Part shown: positions 1 to 13,400 of the stretch, one piece after another
Layout: the number at the start of each line of letters is the position of its first letter
Numbering within the stretch: position 1 is the first letter of the stretch
DNA from: Agelas oroides
Lineage: Eukaryota; Porifera; Demospongiae; Agelasida; Agelasidae
Assembly: GCA_949130485.1 (NCBI GenBank)
Contig: OX422184.1
Location: 22,033,506 to 22,097,505 of the forward strand
Length of the DNA: 64,000 nt
Direction: 5' to 3'
The notes under the pieces: model-generated
What the model was told of the DNA's origin: nothing
The model's database searches: none
What the model saw: only the letters and a program-made list of their open reading frames with translations
Position numbers and translations under genes: made by a program

Positions 1-2
1 GC

Positions 3-233
3 CCCACACCCACCGCAAGCCCAGTCCATGCCCCTACCCCTGATTCCACCCAGGACCAGCCACCTCCCCCTCCACTTAGCCCCACTAACAGTCTAACCTC
101 TTCCCATAGCACTAGCCCCCAGCATGAAGAATCCCTATCTGGATCCATCGAACTATTCAGCCCCACCCCCAGCATAATCCAGAACAAGTGGCCATCACCC
201 CCCCCCTCTCCCTCAACGATCCCCACGCATTAG
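3..233 (+). other. Proline/serine-rich open frame at window edge
   Basis: Open from the edge to a TAG at 231-233 (77 codons): PTPTASPVHAPTPDSTQDQP, a Pro/Ser-rich stretch, then ESLSGSIELFSPTPSIIQNK. Composition differs from the AT-rich surroundings. It could be the 3' end of an exon or of a transposon ORF that starts outside the window. I do not recognise it. Confidence 0.3.
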
Positions 234-481
234 GAGAAGACACAATTTACACAACTATGCGAGCCTTGCCTCAACAAATGGGAGCTACGATGTGCGTAGC
301 AGTGTTGGCGCTCCCCCACCCGATACCCCAACTGATTTAAGCGCCCAAGGGATGGGACAGTGCCTTTATGTTGACCTTTGCTTTTATGCTATCATTCCTA
401 CCTTGCTTGCTTACTTTTGGCATGCCATGCACCCTTTTACATTTTTAATGCTTTTTTTTATTTCTTGTATAATGTATATTT

Positions 482-1512
482 CCAGTAGAAAGTGACTTAT
501 CCGAACTTGAGTTATCAGAATCTTACTTATCTGAACCACAAAATTAATGATATTTGGGGCGAGTGTGAGCGAGCCCCACACTAGTGAGTCGAATTGCCGA
601 TTTTTCATATATTATGTGTATATGTGTATATCTGTTGTACGTCATTCTGTAAATGTAGGTTCATACTCTTTTATAACAATCCGCGCGCCGCATGCATGCA
701 TGTACGGACAGAATATTGAAAAGAACGCGTGCACACATACTCGGTCAAGTCGCTATATGAACTGCAACGTGGAGACCTACTTCAGAGTTTTACTTCACAG
801 TTTTACTTCGGAGTTTTACTTCCTTCGGAGTTTTACTTCAGAGTTTGTCGTTACTTGTTTCAAACATGAATATCCAGAGCAGTTCTAGAAGAGCTCTCAA
901 CTCACCGCAGGAGCTAGAAGATCGGCGGGACTAACAGTTGTGTAGAAAGGCTCATGCAGCTTACTGAACGCAGCAGGCGGCAGATATTTTGTTTCATAGG
1001 TGATGGTGGCGACTTCCCTCTACTATTTCTCAAGGAACCCTCAAGTCTTGAAGGACTATGCATGCCAGACCGTGTTCTGACTTAGCCTATAATTGCAACA
1101 ATTGGAATAGCTGTGTGTTGGTAGGACAAATCGCCAAATGGCTCTGTTGTGTGGTAGTACCCCACGAAAAGCTTTGTCTGCAACCATGACAATTTTTCTA
1201 AGCTATTGAGCACTTTTGTAGACAGTAGAGTTACAAACCTCGTTTTAGCTACATGCCATGCTTGAATTGCCTGTGTGCTGTCTGATCCTTACTGGTAAAG
1301 CCTTAGCTACATAACAGTCAATGCTGTAGTGCATTGCTTGCTCACGCTCGCCCCACAATGTTCTACATTCCCCTAGTCATAGATAGTTTGCTGTGCATTA
1401 AAAGGGAAGTAATCTGCTTGTACACAAATAGTATTGCTTTATTTATCAGAATATTTCAGTTATCTGAACACCCCTTAGTCCCGGCATGTTCAGATGAGTG
1501 ACTTTCTACTGT
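482..1512. mobile_element. pogo/Tigger-type MITE interrupted by another element
   Basis: Ends CAGTAGAAAGTGACTTATC (left) and its complement GTGACTTTCTACTG (right). The right ~130 bp matches the intact 205-bp copy at 31379-31584. The middle (about 556-1379) is a different element with GGGGCGAG ends, so this is a nested insertion. Confidence 0.7.
556..1379. mobile_element. GGGGCGAG-type non-autonomous element (nested)
   Basis: Starts GGGGCGAGTGTGAGCGAGCC and ends with GCTCACGCTCGCCCCACAATG plus TTCTACATT. The same ends bound 7906-8545, and a third left end occurs at 8562. No transposase frame was seen. Inserted in the pogo-type MITE at 482-1512. Confidence 0.65.
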
Positions 1513-2089
1513 ACTATATAAATGCTTCTCATATGTTGTGCCATATGTCATCACACACTCAAATTTAATGCATGAGCATCAGCATATAGTCGAAAGCAAA
1601 CAACACGTGGACATATAAAAGCTTGCATTGAACTGTTCCAATTCTACTTCAGACTTCTTGAGAGTTTACTTGTACCTGTATTGAACATGGATACCATGAG
1701 CATATCCACAAGAGCCCCTGAGCCATTGCAATACGAAGAAGACAAGAAATGGCACAGGAATGAACGGGACAGGTCGGGGCAGAGACAACGAAACAAAATG
1801 TACAAGTTTCATGTACATATGGCCAGCTACATTGGACATGGCATTCTTCCAAAACGCTGCAGCAGTCGTAGTGATTGTTGATCTCATATAACATCATGAA
1901 CCGGGTAGGGTGAGGTACTTAAGCATGAGACTAATTGAACATTTCAGCAAACTCCTCCTCCCCACTTTTGCCTCAAAGTAGTGTGCAAAAAGCAGGGCGT
2001 ATTTTCGGGAGCTTATGGTGTATTTGTAAACACATTTTCAAAAAGCTTGGGCAAACCTATATGAATCACACAATCAGTTAATTAATTAA

Positions 2090-2562
2090 CCATTTAAACC
2101 CTATAGTGCACTTTTGGTTACATCACACTACGCTGGTGCTGATTCTGAGTCAGCAGAAAGGGTGGGACAGGGACAAGTGGATGGGGTCACCTGCAGGGTA
2201 CTGTGCACATGGCAGCTGCTAGACTTGGCTATAAAAGAGCCATGGTTAGCACCGAGTGGGCCAATTCCCCACCGTGGTTGCATGGACAGGCATAGAAAAT
2301 GTTATTCTCACCTTTTGGGGGGTTAAATTCTGGTAGGGAAGGTGGCTTGGGCTCTGAGCGGGTATTTGCGAACCAAGAATGCTGACTATTGCATGCTCGT
2401 TAATGAGTGGGCATGGTTAAGGTCACAAGTCTACTTATTAAGGATGGAAGTGCAGTTGGGTTCAGTTTTGGAGTCAGAGCTCAGACAGATATAGTGTGTG
2501 TTAAAGGTATGCATTTGCTAAAATAGTCACAAGTGAAAAAAATTTAGGGTTTAAAGGGTTTT
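2090..2562. mobile_element. TTAA-type (piggyBac-like) MITE, degenerate
   Basis: TTAACCATTTAAACCCTATA at the left and its rough complement TTTAGGGTTTAAAGGGTTTT at the right, set in TTAATTAA sequence. Size and ends resemble the clearer TTAA elements at 12113 and 49010. Confidence 0.45.
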
Positions 2563-3225
2563 AATCAATTAATTAACTTAAACAAGAGCATTTTGTTTGT
2601 ATATAATGTACAGTAGAACCTCTCTAAGGTGGACACCATAGCTACTACTGCTGAATGCTCACTGTATGGAGGTGCCTATTTCAAAAATGGCACTTTCGCT
2701 ACCACACACTTTTGCATTTAGCTGTCTTCCACAAGGCTTTTGTCCAGCTATATGTGCCTTGCTGATCACAAAAGAGGAAGACTGGGCAATTAAATAAGCT
2801 TTTATTGTATTTGTGGTGAATTTATATGGCTTTCGGTTTATATTATGCATCTGTGCCATCCTAGTCTTGTTCCCAGACCCTTGGTACGGTATACACACGT
2901 CTTACTAAGCGTCTGGGAGCGAGACGAGTGTATTGACTCTGATACGTATGTATGCACATTAGTATAGGAATGGTGTTATTCAACTGAAAGTACTGTAGTC
3001 TTAGAATTGCTTGTACATGTACTTCAGGAAAGAAAGGAGCTAAGAAAACACAAGAAAGTGCAAAAAGAAGCTAGTTGAACATATTTAACATCATATGGCT
3101 AACTAAAAATTTGATATTCACAAGTGATCTCTTTCCTTAAATCTGCCAAGAAATGATGTGTAACAACCTAGCAACAACACTGCTGATCCTCACCTTTCTC
3201 TGCTTGTCAACAATATCGTATTCCA

Positions 3226-3870
3226 GATGCACAGAAGCAAACACTCATGCAGCCTGATTAGGAAACTCCAGACTGTGAAGCTTATGAAGCTATGGCAGTT
3301 CAAAGTACGAGTAATGAAGCCATGCTAAGTACTTAACACATTACAAATTGGATTACAAACACAGGAAACCACAAGATGCGTCACTTAAGTTGCGTGATAA
3401 CGAGATTCATAATTCATTTGCAGCAGCTTTTGTGCAGAACTGTCATACTTCAGGCGACATTCCAAATATCTCAGGAACAGTATCCCTGATTGGAACCGGA
3501 CAAGCAGCAAATGATTCTGCATGCATTGGTCTTTTCGGTGATGTATGATATAAGCCAGAGGTCAAAAATTGTGCTCGCAGTAATAATTTTAGATATGCTT
3601 GATGTGTTGCAGGAGCAAGTTTTAGCGTAATTGCCCAAAGTCTTTATAGCAAGAGCTCGAACATATATCGCTGCAACTAGAACATAATCAAGTCAGATAT
3701 TTGGAATGTAGAATTCTTATACAAGCTAAGTTCTAAAGCATGGTTTCTGCTTACTGCTTCTTAAACTATAAACTACATATTCAAACAGAGCTGTCTTAGA
3801 GCTTCAATATTGCTAGGTAGGGTGAGCAAAAACTGCACATCGTATGTTCAGCTCAGAAGGTTGAACCACT
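3226..3870. repeat. Dispersed repeat, pair with 12806-13500
   Basis: Long direct match to 12806-13500 (shared GATTAGGAAACTC, CAAATTGGATTACAAACACA, CAGCAGCTTTTGTGCA). No coding content recognised. Confidence 0.6.
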
Positions 3871-3879
3871 ATTATTGTA

Positions 3880-4990
3880 CAAGACTTAAAAAATGTAGAA
3901 AGATGTATAGGGATGGCATGCCAAAAAGTTTGCAAACGAGGTAGGGATGATATAGTAGTAAAGGTAAATTAACAAAGCCTCATCCCTGCATCGTTTTCAC
4001 ACCAGTTTGCAACTGTAATATAAAAACATGTAGGGATAGGGCTTTGTAAATTTTTAATGTTTTTTAAGTTTTGTTTCTGTACTTTTTTCCTCAGTTACAG
4101 TTAGACCTAAGCCTAAGAAGAATGTTTCTCTTAAGTGTAACCATAACCCTAGAACTTGAAGCAGCATCGACAGTCTAGTAGTGGTTCCAAGTATGTAGTA
4201 TACCAGCTGCAATCCGATGAAGGCCTAACCACTCTCCGTACCAGAATTCGAGCACTTTGTGAATCCAATTGCAGTCCTGGTTTTCGACCAAATGACAACT
4301 GACCAGCACAGAAAACTGTACTGACAGGGCATAAAAGCTGACCGGCGTTACTAAAGCTATATTTTGTAGTGTAGCTAAGCAACTAAATGCAGTGCATTAC
4401 ATATGTGGTGTCCATGAGCCTTCCCCACAACTACGGGAAGAGACCGTGCCGGTCAACGTGTGCAATTTCACGTGTGCACTAGTCTCATTCCCAAACCAAT
4501 GACAGTGGTTATTGGTTTGGGAATGAGACTGGATGTGCACATGCGTACAAGATTAGAAAATGGCGTCCTTCGCAACGGACAGCAGCCGGGCAGTGCTGTG
4601 AACAGCTCTTTTGACCACAGTAAATCTGAAGCTATGAAGTCGCTGAGTGGTTGGGAAGCTGTGCGCTCTGACGAGCATCAATTTCGTGTTAAAATCAAGG
4701 TAAGCAACTGAGCTGTTTTCGATTTATCGTCTTTTGACAAGTGGTCTGAACAAGGAAAGAAGAAAATGGCACTTTTGCTACCGCACACTTTTGCGTTTAG
4801 CTGTCTTCTGCGTGGCTTTTGGACAACTATATGAGTCTTGCTGATGACAAAGGCACTCAAAGAGGAAGCATGGGCACTTAAATACGCATTTGTGGTGAAG
4901 TTATATGGCTTTTGCTTAAGTATTGCATGTATTGGGTGTCGGCGCCATCCCTAAATAGAGAGCCTACCGACTCTCTGATAGTGGGTTATT
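3880..4990 (-). mobile_element. Copy of the 1.5-2.5 kb repeat family, reversed and diverged
   Basis: Reverse complement of much of 21217-22720: the ATGTAGGGATGG/GGCATGCCA block at the left, the CATTCCCAAACCAATGAC hairpin (4480-4532) in the middle, and AGAGAGCCTACCGACTCTCTG at the right. An open stretch 4559-4700 (SGWEAVRSDEHQFRVKIK) ends at a GTAAGC donor-like site, perhaps a relic of an exon carried by the element. Confidence 0.55.
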
Positions 4991-5084
4991 TTCAAAAATT
5001 CAGCCGGTCCCTCAAGCTGCATCCTGGTTACTGACCATAAATCCCTTTGGCTATGATGCAGCATAACATTATACAGAGCGGATG

Positions 5085-5950
5085 GTGTAGTTCTTGCAGA
5101 CTGAATATCTCCATCACTATCTACTGTTACTTGTGAATGATTTTTGCCGAGCAGATTAAGGCGAGGCTACCGATCTTGCATTGTCTGTTCTCTGTTGGCA
5201 GGGTGTGGCTTACATAGTTATGTGCTAACATCTGTCATGCAAAAATCTGTCACACTTAGAAATGCAAACAACATTATGCTTAAGAATACAACAGTGATCA
5301 TGGTTGGGAATGCATTTCCTACTCAGCACTGCAGCAGTGCTAGCAGTCTCATTGTTTCATACCGGCTGTGGTTTCATACCAGTACTGGGATCAGCAGAGC
5401 GGGGCCAGCGTGTGCCAGCACCAGCAAAGCAAAGGCAGAGAACTAGAACAGAGTAGAGCGATAAACAGAAGCTCGAGGAAGTGGATTCCGAGAGGCCAGC
5501 AGAGTGCAGTCAATGCCTTGCAACACTAAGGGAGTGACGACAAAGAGGCTAGTAGAGTGAAGCAAAAAGACAGTGATAGTGAAGTTACTATGCCATGCCA
5601 TTTTGGTGCTAGGCAAAGGTTGCAAAACCTTGCTAATGCCCACAACCCATCAAAAGCACACTCTGATAGGCTTCCTTCATGCCTCGAACTCTGTCCTTGG
5701 TCAATGACCATGGTTATGTATGCACCTTGTGTGCACAAGGTTTACTTCGCACAACCCTACCTTGGTTGCACACTATGGGAAGTAATCAGACCAATAAATG
5801 TTTATACAAGGCATTACATGTACGTACAAGCAAACAAGATTTTTCAGACAAAAGTTTCTGATTCTTAGAGGTGAAGCCCTGCTATTGTAAACACATTCAA
5901 GTGTTGGGAGGTACTTAGTGGTGTACTGTGTTACATACGAATGTTGATGC
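5085..5950. repeat. Dispersed repeat, pair with 13722-14500
   Basis: Shares GACTGAATATCTCCATCA, GAGGCTACCGATCTTGCATT, CCAGTACTGGG and TTCAAGTGTTGGGAGGTACT with 13722-14500; its right part also occurs at 25500-25870 and, more diverged, at 10660-11400. No intact frame. Confidence 0.6.
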
Positions 5951-7905
5951 AAACACTAATTCCACACTACTAGTAGTATGTGGCATACATGGAGGAACAA
6001 TTTTATTGGATGTTGAGAGTGGTGGGTATGGAAATTATGCTGTCATTCTGCAAGACTATGAAATGGATTGTCTCACAGGATTGACGTGATAAGGGTTGGT
6101 ACTTTGACAAAACATTTGTCAGGGTAGTTCAAATTCTGTCATCATCTTCATGAGGTAGCGGTGAACATTAGGGAAGATTTGTTCAGAAAAATTGAAGAAC
6201 CGTACATTCCACAGTTGTATATAGCACTGTGATTTGTTCAATCACTAGCTATAAATCTACTTTCAAATGGTGTATAGTACAATAGGCAGGTATGAAACAC
6301 CCTCTCTACACACCACTATTGAAATGTTAAGTGGGAAGCCAGGACAGCAACTGATATGGGCAGGGTTTAGGAAGTGATCCAAATGGTGCTCTTACATAAA
6401 TACACCACATTCAAATGGTGCTCCAATTAACCAAACGATGCAAAACCATCCACTAAAGGTCTAGCAAGAACCCTGCCTACAGCCATCTGCACTCAATCTT
6501 CAGCATCACTGTATGTTGACCGAAAATGGCCACGTGATCAACCGTTCCAACAGCTATACGCAGCTCGTCGCACAATGTTGTCATCATCCCGATTGTATAG
6601 CCAGCTTCCGTGAAGTAGCATCACTCCATTGTTGCCTGAGCTCCAGTATATTGCTGCAGCTGCTCCTGGGACAGTTTGCTACTGCAATCCACACCTACTG
6701 GCTGATGGGTACTAATATTCATAGGGTTCTTATGCTCGAGGGGGTACTACTATTCAGGAAATTGATAGCAAACACTTTGATAGGTGCTTATATTCATAGG
6801 GTACCTGTAATTGATGGGTACTTACACTCCAGAGTTGACAGTATGTAAAAGCAATATCTTGACATGCCGTTCATTTTCCATATGCTGTAAACTGTCAACA
6901 TTGCTAAAGGCATCTATTGCTTGTTACCTACTCTTTGTTCTTTAGTGAAAGAGTTCGACTTGGAAAGCCAGTGCTGATGAATGGCTCAACTTTTACAGCA
7001 GTCACTGTAACACTATACTACCAAAAATCAAGCATCATATTAACCACAAAGTAGCGGATATCTTCTGTACGCATTGTTATTTCAAAATTGCCAAGAGAGG
7101 TATATACCACCTAATACAGTTGGGAAGGTTGTGATTGAGTCACCATCTTTCATTATCTTCTCCTTATCACCACACAATATCTGGTGAGGCACAAATTGTT
7201 GCTCACTCCTTCATATACACAAAGGCCAGGACCAGGCCTTTCATCGACACAGACTGTCAACTATAGCTCACTTCTGATTTGTTTGATAACTAGCATGGTG
7301 CAGCGCTGTAGAGTAGCTGGCTAGCTACGTAGTATAAGGTTAGTAACGTGTCTTTACATGCAGCAATATCCAACTACCCGAACTACTGAAAACTTCAACT
7401 GAGAAGCTCTCGGACTCACCCCATTTCTGGCTGTAGGCAGCTAGCTCGCATGTCAATAGTTGTAGCTTAAATGGAGGCCAGCAGCAAAGCTAAGCAAGGC
7501 TAACTCAACAATTATAACCATAGAACTACTTGAGCTAGACCCCTCCATGCAAACCTTACAGAACTTTATAAGTAAACGAACAGCAGCTGAATTTTGCAGC
7601 TGCAAAAAGTTTGTGGACACAGGTCATTGTTGACAGTATGATTTGTCTACGCATTTCTGTTCCATGCATGAATAGATGTAAACCATGCCTGCAACTCATG
7701 CAAGTCCCATACAGACTTTGTGTAGCCAAAGTAACCTTTAGCTGTCCATACATGCCTGTTGCATCTATTTAATGAGCATGAAATGAACAGAAACATACCT
7801 TTATCATGCATGGCAAAGAAGGGAGAGTGGTACATGGAAGATGCATAGAATGGTAGACTCATGCATAGAATGGTAGATCCGTGCATGTAATGTACATGTG
7901 TTATT

Positions 7906-8545
7906 GGGGCGAGCCTCAGCGAGCCCCACACTAGCGGGACTGCATTGCGGAAGTGTGTATGCTTGTTTGCTTGCTTGCGGCCATATACCGTAAATTTTAA
8001 ATGAGCGCATTCAAATATTTCACGAAGTTCGATCTCGCGTACGAAGCATGTTACTGCCCAAGTGCTGCGTCGGCAACCTGGAGCAAAGACAACTGAAGTT
8101 AAACCATGTGTGGCAACTTCTGGTCTGTGTTTCTACCGACCATCAACGGTAGGCTGCTCACAGGCGGTACAAAATATGGACAGTGGTTGAGCCAGTCATG
8201 CATGGCATGAACGGCACTCATAAACGCCAGAAATCCAGCTCATGATTTCATTGTAAAGCTTAGTCAATGCATGTGTAGCTACATTAGCTTCCCTTGCTGG
8301 AGAAATGGCTGGCACATGTGATACTTAGCTATCTTGGGTGAGGACTTAACTACTTGTGTGTTTTGAAATTTGGCTATAGTGACAAATCCTGCTATATGCC
8401 ATGACAAATAAGTAAACCAGCAAGCACTTTCAAAGCCCCCTGTGAATGGTAAATGGATGTGCATGGACTTGATGTGTTACATCACTCATCAGTAGCATAA
8501 TATCCTGTATCAGCTTGCTCAGGCTCGCCCCCACAATGTTCTACA
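7906..8545. mobile_element. GGGGCGAG-type non-autonomous element
   Basis: Left end GGGGCGAGCCTCAGCGAGCC, right end GCTCAGGCTCGCCCCCACAATG. About 640 bp without coding potential. A further left end of the family starts at 8562; a right-end-like piece is at 19068-19090. Confidence 0.6.
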
Positions 8546-9571
8546 TTTTCTAGTGTATAGTTGGGGCAAGCCTGAGCGAGCCCCACACCAGCGGGACTGC
8601 ATTGCGCAGGTGATCACATGATTTTTATATTGTAGCCAGTGATGGCCAAGCCAATTTCAGCAAAAATCTATTTTTAGCATCTTAGCTACCAAATTTTCTT
8701 CTTATGCGATAAAGCACATCCTCTTCACTAAGAATCCTGGATGGGAAAATATGAATCGATTCGCTTTTTGAGAAAACCGTGACTTTCAATTTGGTGGCTC
8801 ACCATTAAAATGATGGTTTTGGCCATAATTGATTTTGTACAGCATGGTTTTGTTTCTCACGCAGGATCTCGGTCATTTACCCATTTCAACCTTACATCTA
8901 AAGGAAAAGAAATCGTTATTTTGGCAATGTATTTTTAGTCACTCTTTGGAAATAGCGATGTCATAATTGGTCATGTGATTATCAAAGTGGGCATGGCAAT
9001 TAAAGTTAATGAGATATCCAAATTCAGATTACGTATGTTAAGTGGAAAGAAAGATATGGAACCCTCCTACTTTTGTTTCCCACTCGTGTCATACACCTGA
9101 GTATGCCTAAGACCCTGAAGGTAGCAGACTTAGCTCAAAATTGGAATGCTAGGTCTGAGGAACAAGTGGAGCAAAACGGGAGCAATGCAAGAATGATAAT
9201 TTAAAGTGAATTTCACGGAAGTTTCCTAAAAGCATAACTTGGGCCAAAACTTGAAGCATAATAGACTCAGGCTATAAATGTGCAAAGTTAACATACATGT
9301 GTGGTGCCATGGTGATAATTAGAGCAATTTGTCAAATGTAACAATGAGGCAGATAGATTTCTATTGACACCAAACAAGTGGTTAATTACACCCTCACAAT
9401 ATATTCAGCCATACCTTGAGGCTGCACCCTGGATATTGACCATAAATCTCCTTGGCTACCATAAAAAAACCAATCTGTTCATATACAAGATTAATCCGTA
9501 GGCATGAGAATATTATGCCTATAATATCATTCTATGCTCTTATGCTCAAACAATGTGATGATTATCCTGTT

Positions 9572-10100
9572 AACCCTTTGAACGCGATAGGCATATATAT
9601 ACGCCTAATCTTTACTTCCTGTGAGCATGAACGGTGTATTTATACACCTGCATTACATTTGGGCCCCTACCGTGTGAAGAAGCAAAGCCAAGCAGCTCCT
9701 GAGGGTAAATCCTTTCCTATTTAGTGGTAACTGTTGAGGCCACACCTTTTCAATTACATCTCTATCCAGGAAAAGCAGGAAGGGGCGGTAGTCTCGCAAG
9801 CCAGACCTAACCAACCCCAGTGCGGATCGCTTTCAGTATAACGCACGGCGCTGTGGTTGGTTGGGTCTGGCTTGCGAGAGTAGAAGGGGTGGTAATACTT
9901 CGTGAGTGTAATTTGCCCAAGGGCTGCCAAACACGAAGCTTTTACTCAAATGAGGGGAGCAAGCGGCCTCCAGTTTTCACATATGACAGAAGTACTACCT
10001 TCAAATAACTTAGAAATTGGCTCAATCTGTTGGGGCTATGGGTATCAAGGGCACTATTTCAAAGTGCTGGTAAGTTACGAGTATAGTCACGCATAAATGG
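9572..10100. mobile_element. Relative of the TTAA element at 49010, one end recognised
   Basis: TTAA at 9568-9571 then CCCTTTGAACGCG and an ATATATAT stretch, matching the right end of 49010-49666 in reverse. Internal sequence around 9900-10020 (GCTGCCAAACACGAAGC) also matches in reverse. It carries a separate hairpin MITE at 9790-9885. The far end is not clear. Confidence 0.45.
9790..9885. mobile_element. Short hairpin MITE
   Basis: AGTCTCGCAAGCCAGACC at the left and GGTCTGGCTTGCGAGAGTA at the right form an inverted pair around ~55 bp. No coding content. Confidence 0.55.
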
Positions 10101-10309
10101 CTTCAAACAAGAGGAAATAGCTTACCTAGCAGTGGTCAGTAACTTAGATAAACTAGTCCACCCTAGTTACACGCCACTTTTATGCAAATCAGGCCACTGG
10201 CTAAGCCTAGCACTTGCTTAGCATGCTTGACACTTTGGTGCCTTTCAATTGAAGTCGGATAAAAAGTTGCCAACAGTACCTTTCGAGTGTTTCTGCATTT
10301 AAGCTACAC

Positions 10310-10348
10310 AAACGTGATCCTCCAGCATAGCACTGGAGGATCACGTTT
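10310..10348. repeat. Perfect 16-bp stem-loop
   Basis: AAACGTGATCCTCCAG, a 7-nt loop CATAGCA, then the exact complement. It sits 14 nt past the donor of ankyrin repeat 6, on the minus strand. Confidence 0.7.
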
Positions 10349-10361
10349 AACATCATCTCAC

Positions 10362-10460
10362 CTCTTTCTGTTGGTTTACATCAGCTCCATTTTTCAATAG
10401 GTAGGCAACAATCTGTTGATGTCCTTTTGCACTGGCAATGTACAGTGCACTCTGGCCAGT
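10362..10460 (-). CDS. Death/ANK gene: ankyrin repeat 6
   Basis: 99 nt, phase 0-0, acceptor TCACAG, donor GTGAGA. Encodes TGQSALYIASAKGHQQIVAY then LLKNGADVNQQKE. It is 8.7 kb downstream of repeat 5. A perfect 16-bp hairpin (10310-10348) lies just inside the following intron. No further repeat was recognised between here and position 1. Confidence 0.88.
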
Positions 10461-13400
10461 CTGTGAATACAAGGGATGCAGAATAAATTGCTGGTAATTC
10501 TCACTGTTTTACAAACGCTCACACTGTCTGCTTAGCCTCATTCCCAGGCACGTCCACACCTCCAGTTTTTGGTTGATGAAAATGATAAAGAGTGGAGATT
10601 AGGAAAGGCCTGGGAATGTGGCTGTAGCTAGTTCAGACATTTCACCTTTCAATAAGCATAACAATATACAGAGTGGATTATGTAGCTCTTGTAAATTGAT
10701 GACCTTCCTCACTATTTACTGTTACAGGAAAATTGTTATATTACATAAAAATCAATGTACTTGTGTGGTGCCATGGTAATAATTAGAGCAATTTGTCAAA
10801 CATAACAATGAGACAGATATTGTTAAACTCTAATTGATACCATCTGGGAGGAGAGTCTCAGCTGATGAATAATCATGTTCTCATAGTATATACAGACAGG
10901 GTTCATTGTGAGGTCAAGGTTCAATACAGTATAAATATTAGTGTGTATACCCACGACAGTATTGTCTCAGATACAGTCCTTGTGAAGTGGAGATACAGTG
11001 CATCTTATTTAGCCGTAGCTTAGTATGGGACATGTGGTGTGAACAACACCCTATGGTGGATTTTTATGCAGGATTGGTGCCTGGTGTTGGACTCCTGATT
11101 TGATAGCTGGCAATAGGTAGAACAATATTTCATGCAGCTTAAACTATCTTCTATGGATGTTGAGTGCAACCTCTGGGAAGCAATCAGACTAATAGATGTA
11201 TGTTTAAGGCAACAAAATTATCAAGACAAGGTTTTCAAGTCTTGCAGGTGAAGCCGTGTTCAATTGTAAACAAATTCAAGTGCTTTGGGTGGCACATGCA
11301 GTTAGTGGTGTACCATGTCACATGCAAATGGTGATACATGCCAAACAAATGAATCCCTAGCAACAACATTGGTGACCCTAACCTCTGTATACACATACAT
11401 TGGTTGTTGCATCAGTGAAACAAGGCTTCCATCTTATCACTGTGCCTCAGATTGACTATACCAATTACCATGGTACAATGCATACGTGTATCACAGATAT
11501 GACATGATATTTCAGGGTGGGTCTCAATTAGAAATCTCCTGGAAAATTAGTACAAAACATTTGGGAAGCAGTAAAGGTACGGCCAGAAAGGGAAATCGAA
11601 ATGAAAACAGAAATGGAACGCTTTGTATACAGATGGCATAAGTACGGATTACAGAATGGAGTGGTCAAAACCACTTACTCTGTGCGTTCTGTTCCCAGGA
11701 CACCACCCAGCTCTTGTCACTTTCAATATGGAAAAGCAGGGGGTCCTGAGAATTTTATCTTGTAAGCGACATCAAGGATTAATAAACACAGGTGGGACCA
11801 TTTTCACTACATACACATTATCGCTGGTGACCTTTTCTGAGTAGTCCTTTTAACTGTGTGTAAGTACAGTTCTTACAAAGTTTAGTATCAACGTTTAGCA
11901 CCACAGATGTACGGTAGTATATAAATAACATGCAGAGGCTGCGTAGCTCCACAACAATTAAACACACGTGCAAACAGTTAACTTTCACTTCTTCTTTGGG
12001 CTACTTCAGGTGGTATGACACAAAAGTTTCCACTATCATATTTCTACCCCTGATGTCACTCTGACGATAAAAGTTCCCAGGCCTGAGAATGAGGCTGTAT
12101 CATGTGCTTTAACCCTTTAACCCCTACGCGCATGCGCAGAAATCGATCGCGTGGTTACGAGAGAAGCTAATAAAAAATGGCGATTTTGTGAAGTGTTGAT
12201 TCATTGCGTTATATCTTGTATAATAGCTGAGTTCAGGCAATGATAGTTAGGCTTAGCTTAGTTGAAAACAAACCTGCTTTACTCAGAACGTAGTCAGAAG
12301 ACCTGCTAGAAAAGTCCGAAGAAGCTACAACGGTGGAAACGTAGGTACCCGTTGTGTACCTGAAAATGACCGATAATACACGGCAAAAGTTGGCAGACAG
12401 TTTCAGCGAAGATATGTTTCAACTGTCTCTGACACGATTAGATAGTATATAGACGATAGAACAAGTAGCGTGTGGATATAAGCTGTACTGTGGCTAACTA
12501 CGATCGGTAGGCAAACTTCGAACGCGAATTTGAGGGGAAGTCCCTATAGGACACCGCAGCTAATTATGCTTCGATTGACTTCCTGTTACACGTATAACTA
12601 ACTCCAAGTCCAAAAAGGTGCAGCGATCACGATAAATAGCGGAAGCGAAGTGCGGGCGCATTTGGCCACTATCGGGTGTAACGGATAAGAAATTTCACGG
12701 GCGCATTTGGCCGCTATCGGGTGTAATGGGTTAAGAGTGTCATCTATGACTATACCAACCTTGTCCTGGGAGTTGACTATGTCATGAATAGCATATTTCA
12801 TATTCCAGATGTACACAAGCAATCACTCATGCATAAACACTTGATCCTGATTAGGAAACTCAAGAGTGTGAAGCTTATTTCTAGTCTTAAGGTGGCAGTT
12901 CAAAGTAAGAGTGATGAAGCCACACTGAATACTTAACACACTACAAATTGGATTACAAACACAGGAAACCACAAGACTGTGTCACTAAAGTGCGTGATAA
13001 CGAGTTCATAATTCATTTGCAGCAGCTTTTGTGCACAATTTCAAATATCTCGGAACTGTATCCCTGATTGGAACCGGATAAGCAGTGAACGATTCTGCAC
13101 GCGTCGGCCTTTTCGGTGATGTATGATATAAGGCAGAGGTCAAAAATTGCGCTCGCTGTAATAATTTGATTGATGCGCTGCAAGAACAGGTTTTTAGCGC
13201 TATTGCCCAAAGTCTTTATAGCAAGCGCTCAAGCATACATCGCTGCAAATGGAACATAAAAAAAAAATTTTCATAATTTTCTGACCATCATCAAGTCAGA
13301 TATTTGGAATGTAGAATTCTTATACAAGCTAACTTCTAAAAAATGGTTTCTGCTTACTGTTGCTTAAACTACAAACTAGATATTCAAACAGAGCTGTCTT

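Larger units (their letters stand above)
1..10361. other. Repeat-dense stretch left of ankyrin repeat 6
   Basis: Apart from the elements listed, I recognise no exon here. 5951-7500 and 8640-9560 show only AT-rich sequence and short direct repeats (for example the 6690-6830 pieces with ATTCATAGGGT). The 3' end of the Death/ANK gene, if in the window, would be in this region. Confidence 0.4.

Noticed and set aside
12598-12822. Minus-strand frame with a repeated AAKCAR motif as a coding repeat protein
   Set aside because: It lies across the end of a TTAA-type MITE whose internal DNA repeat explains the repeated motif.
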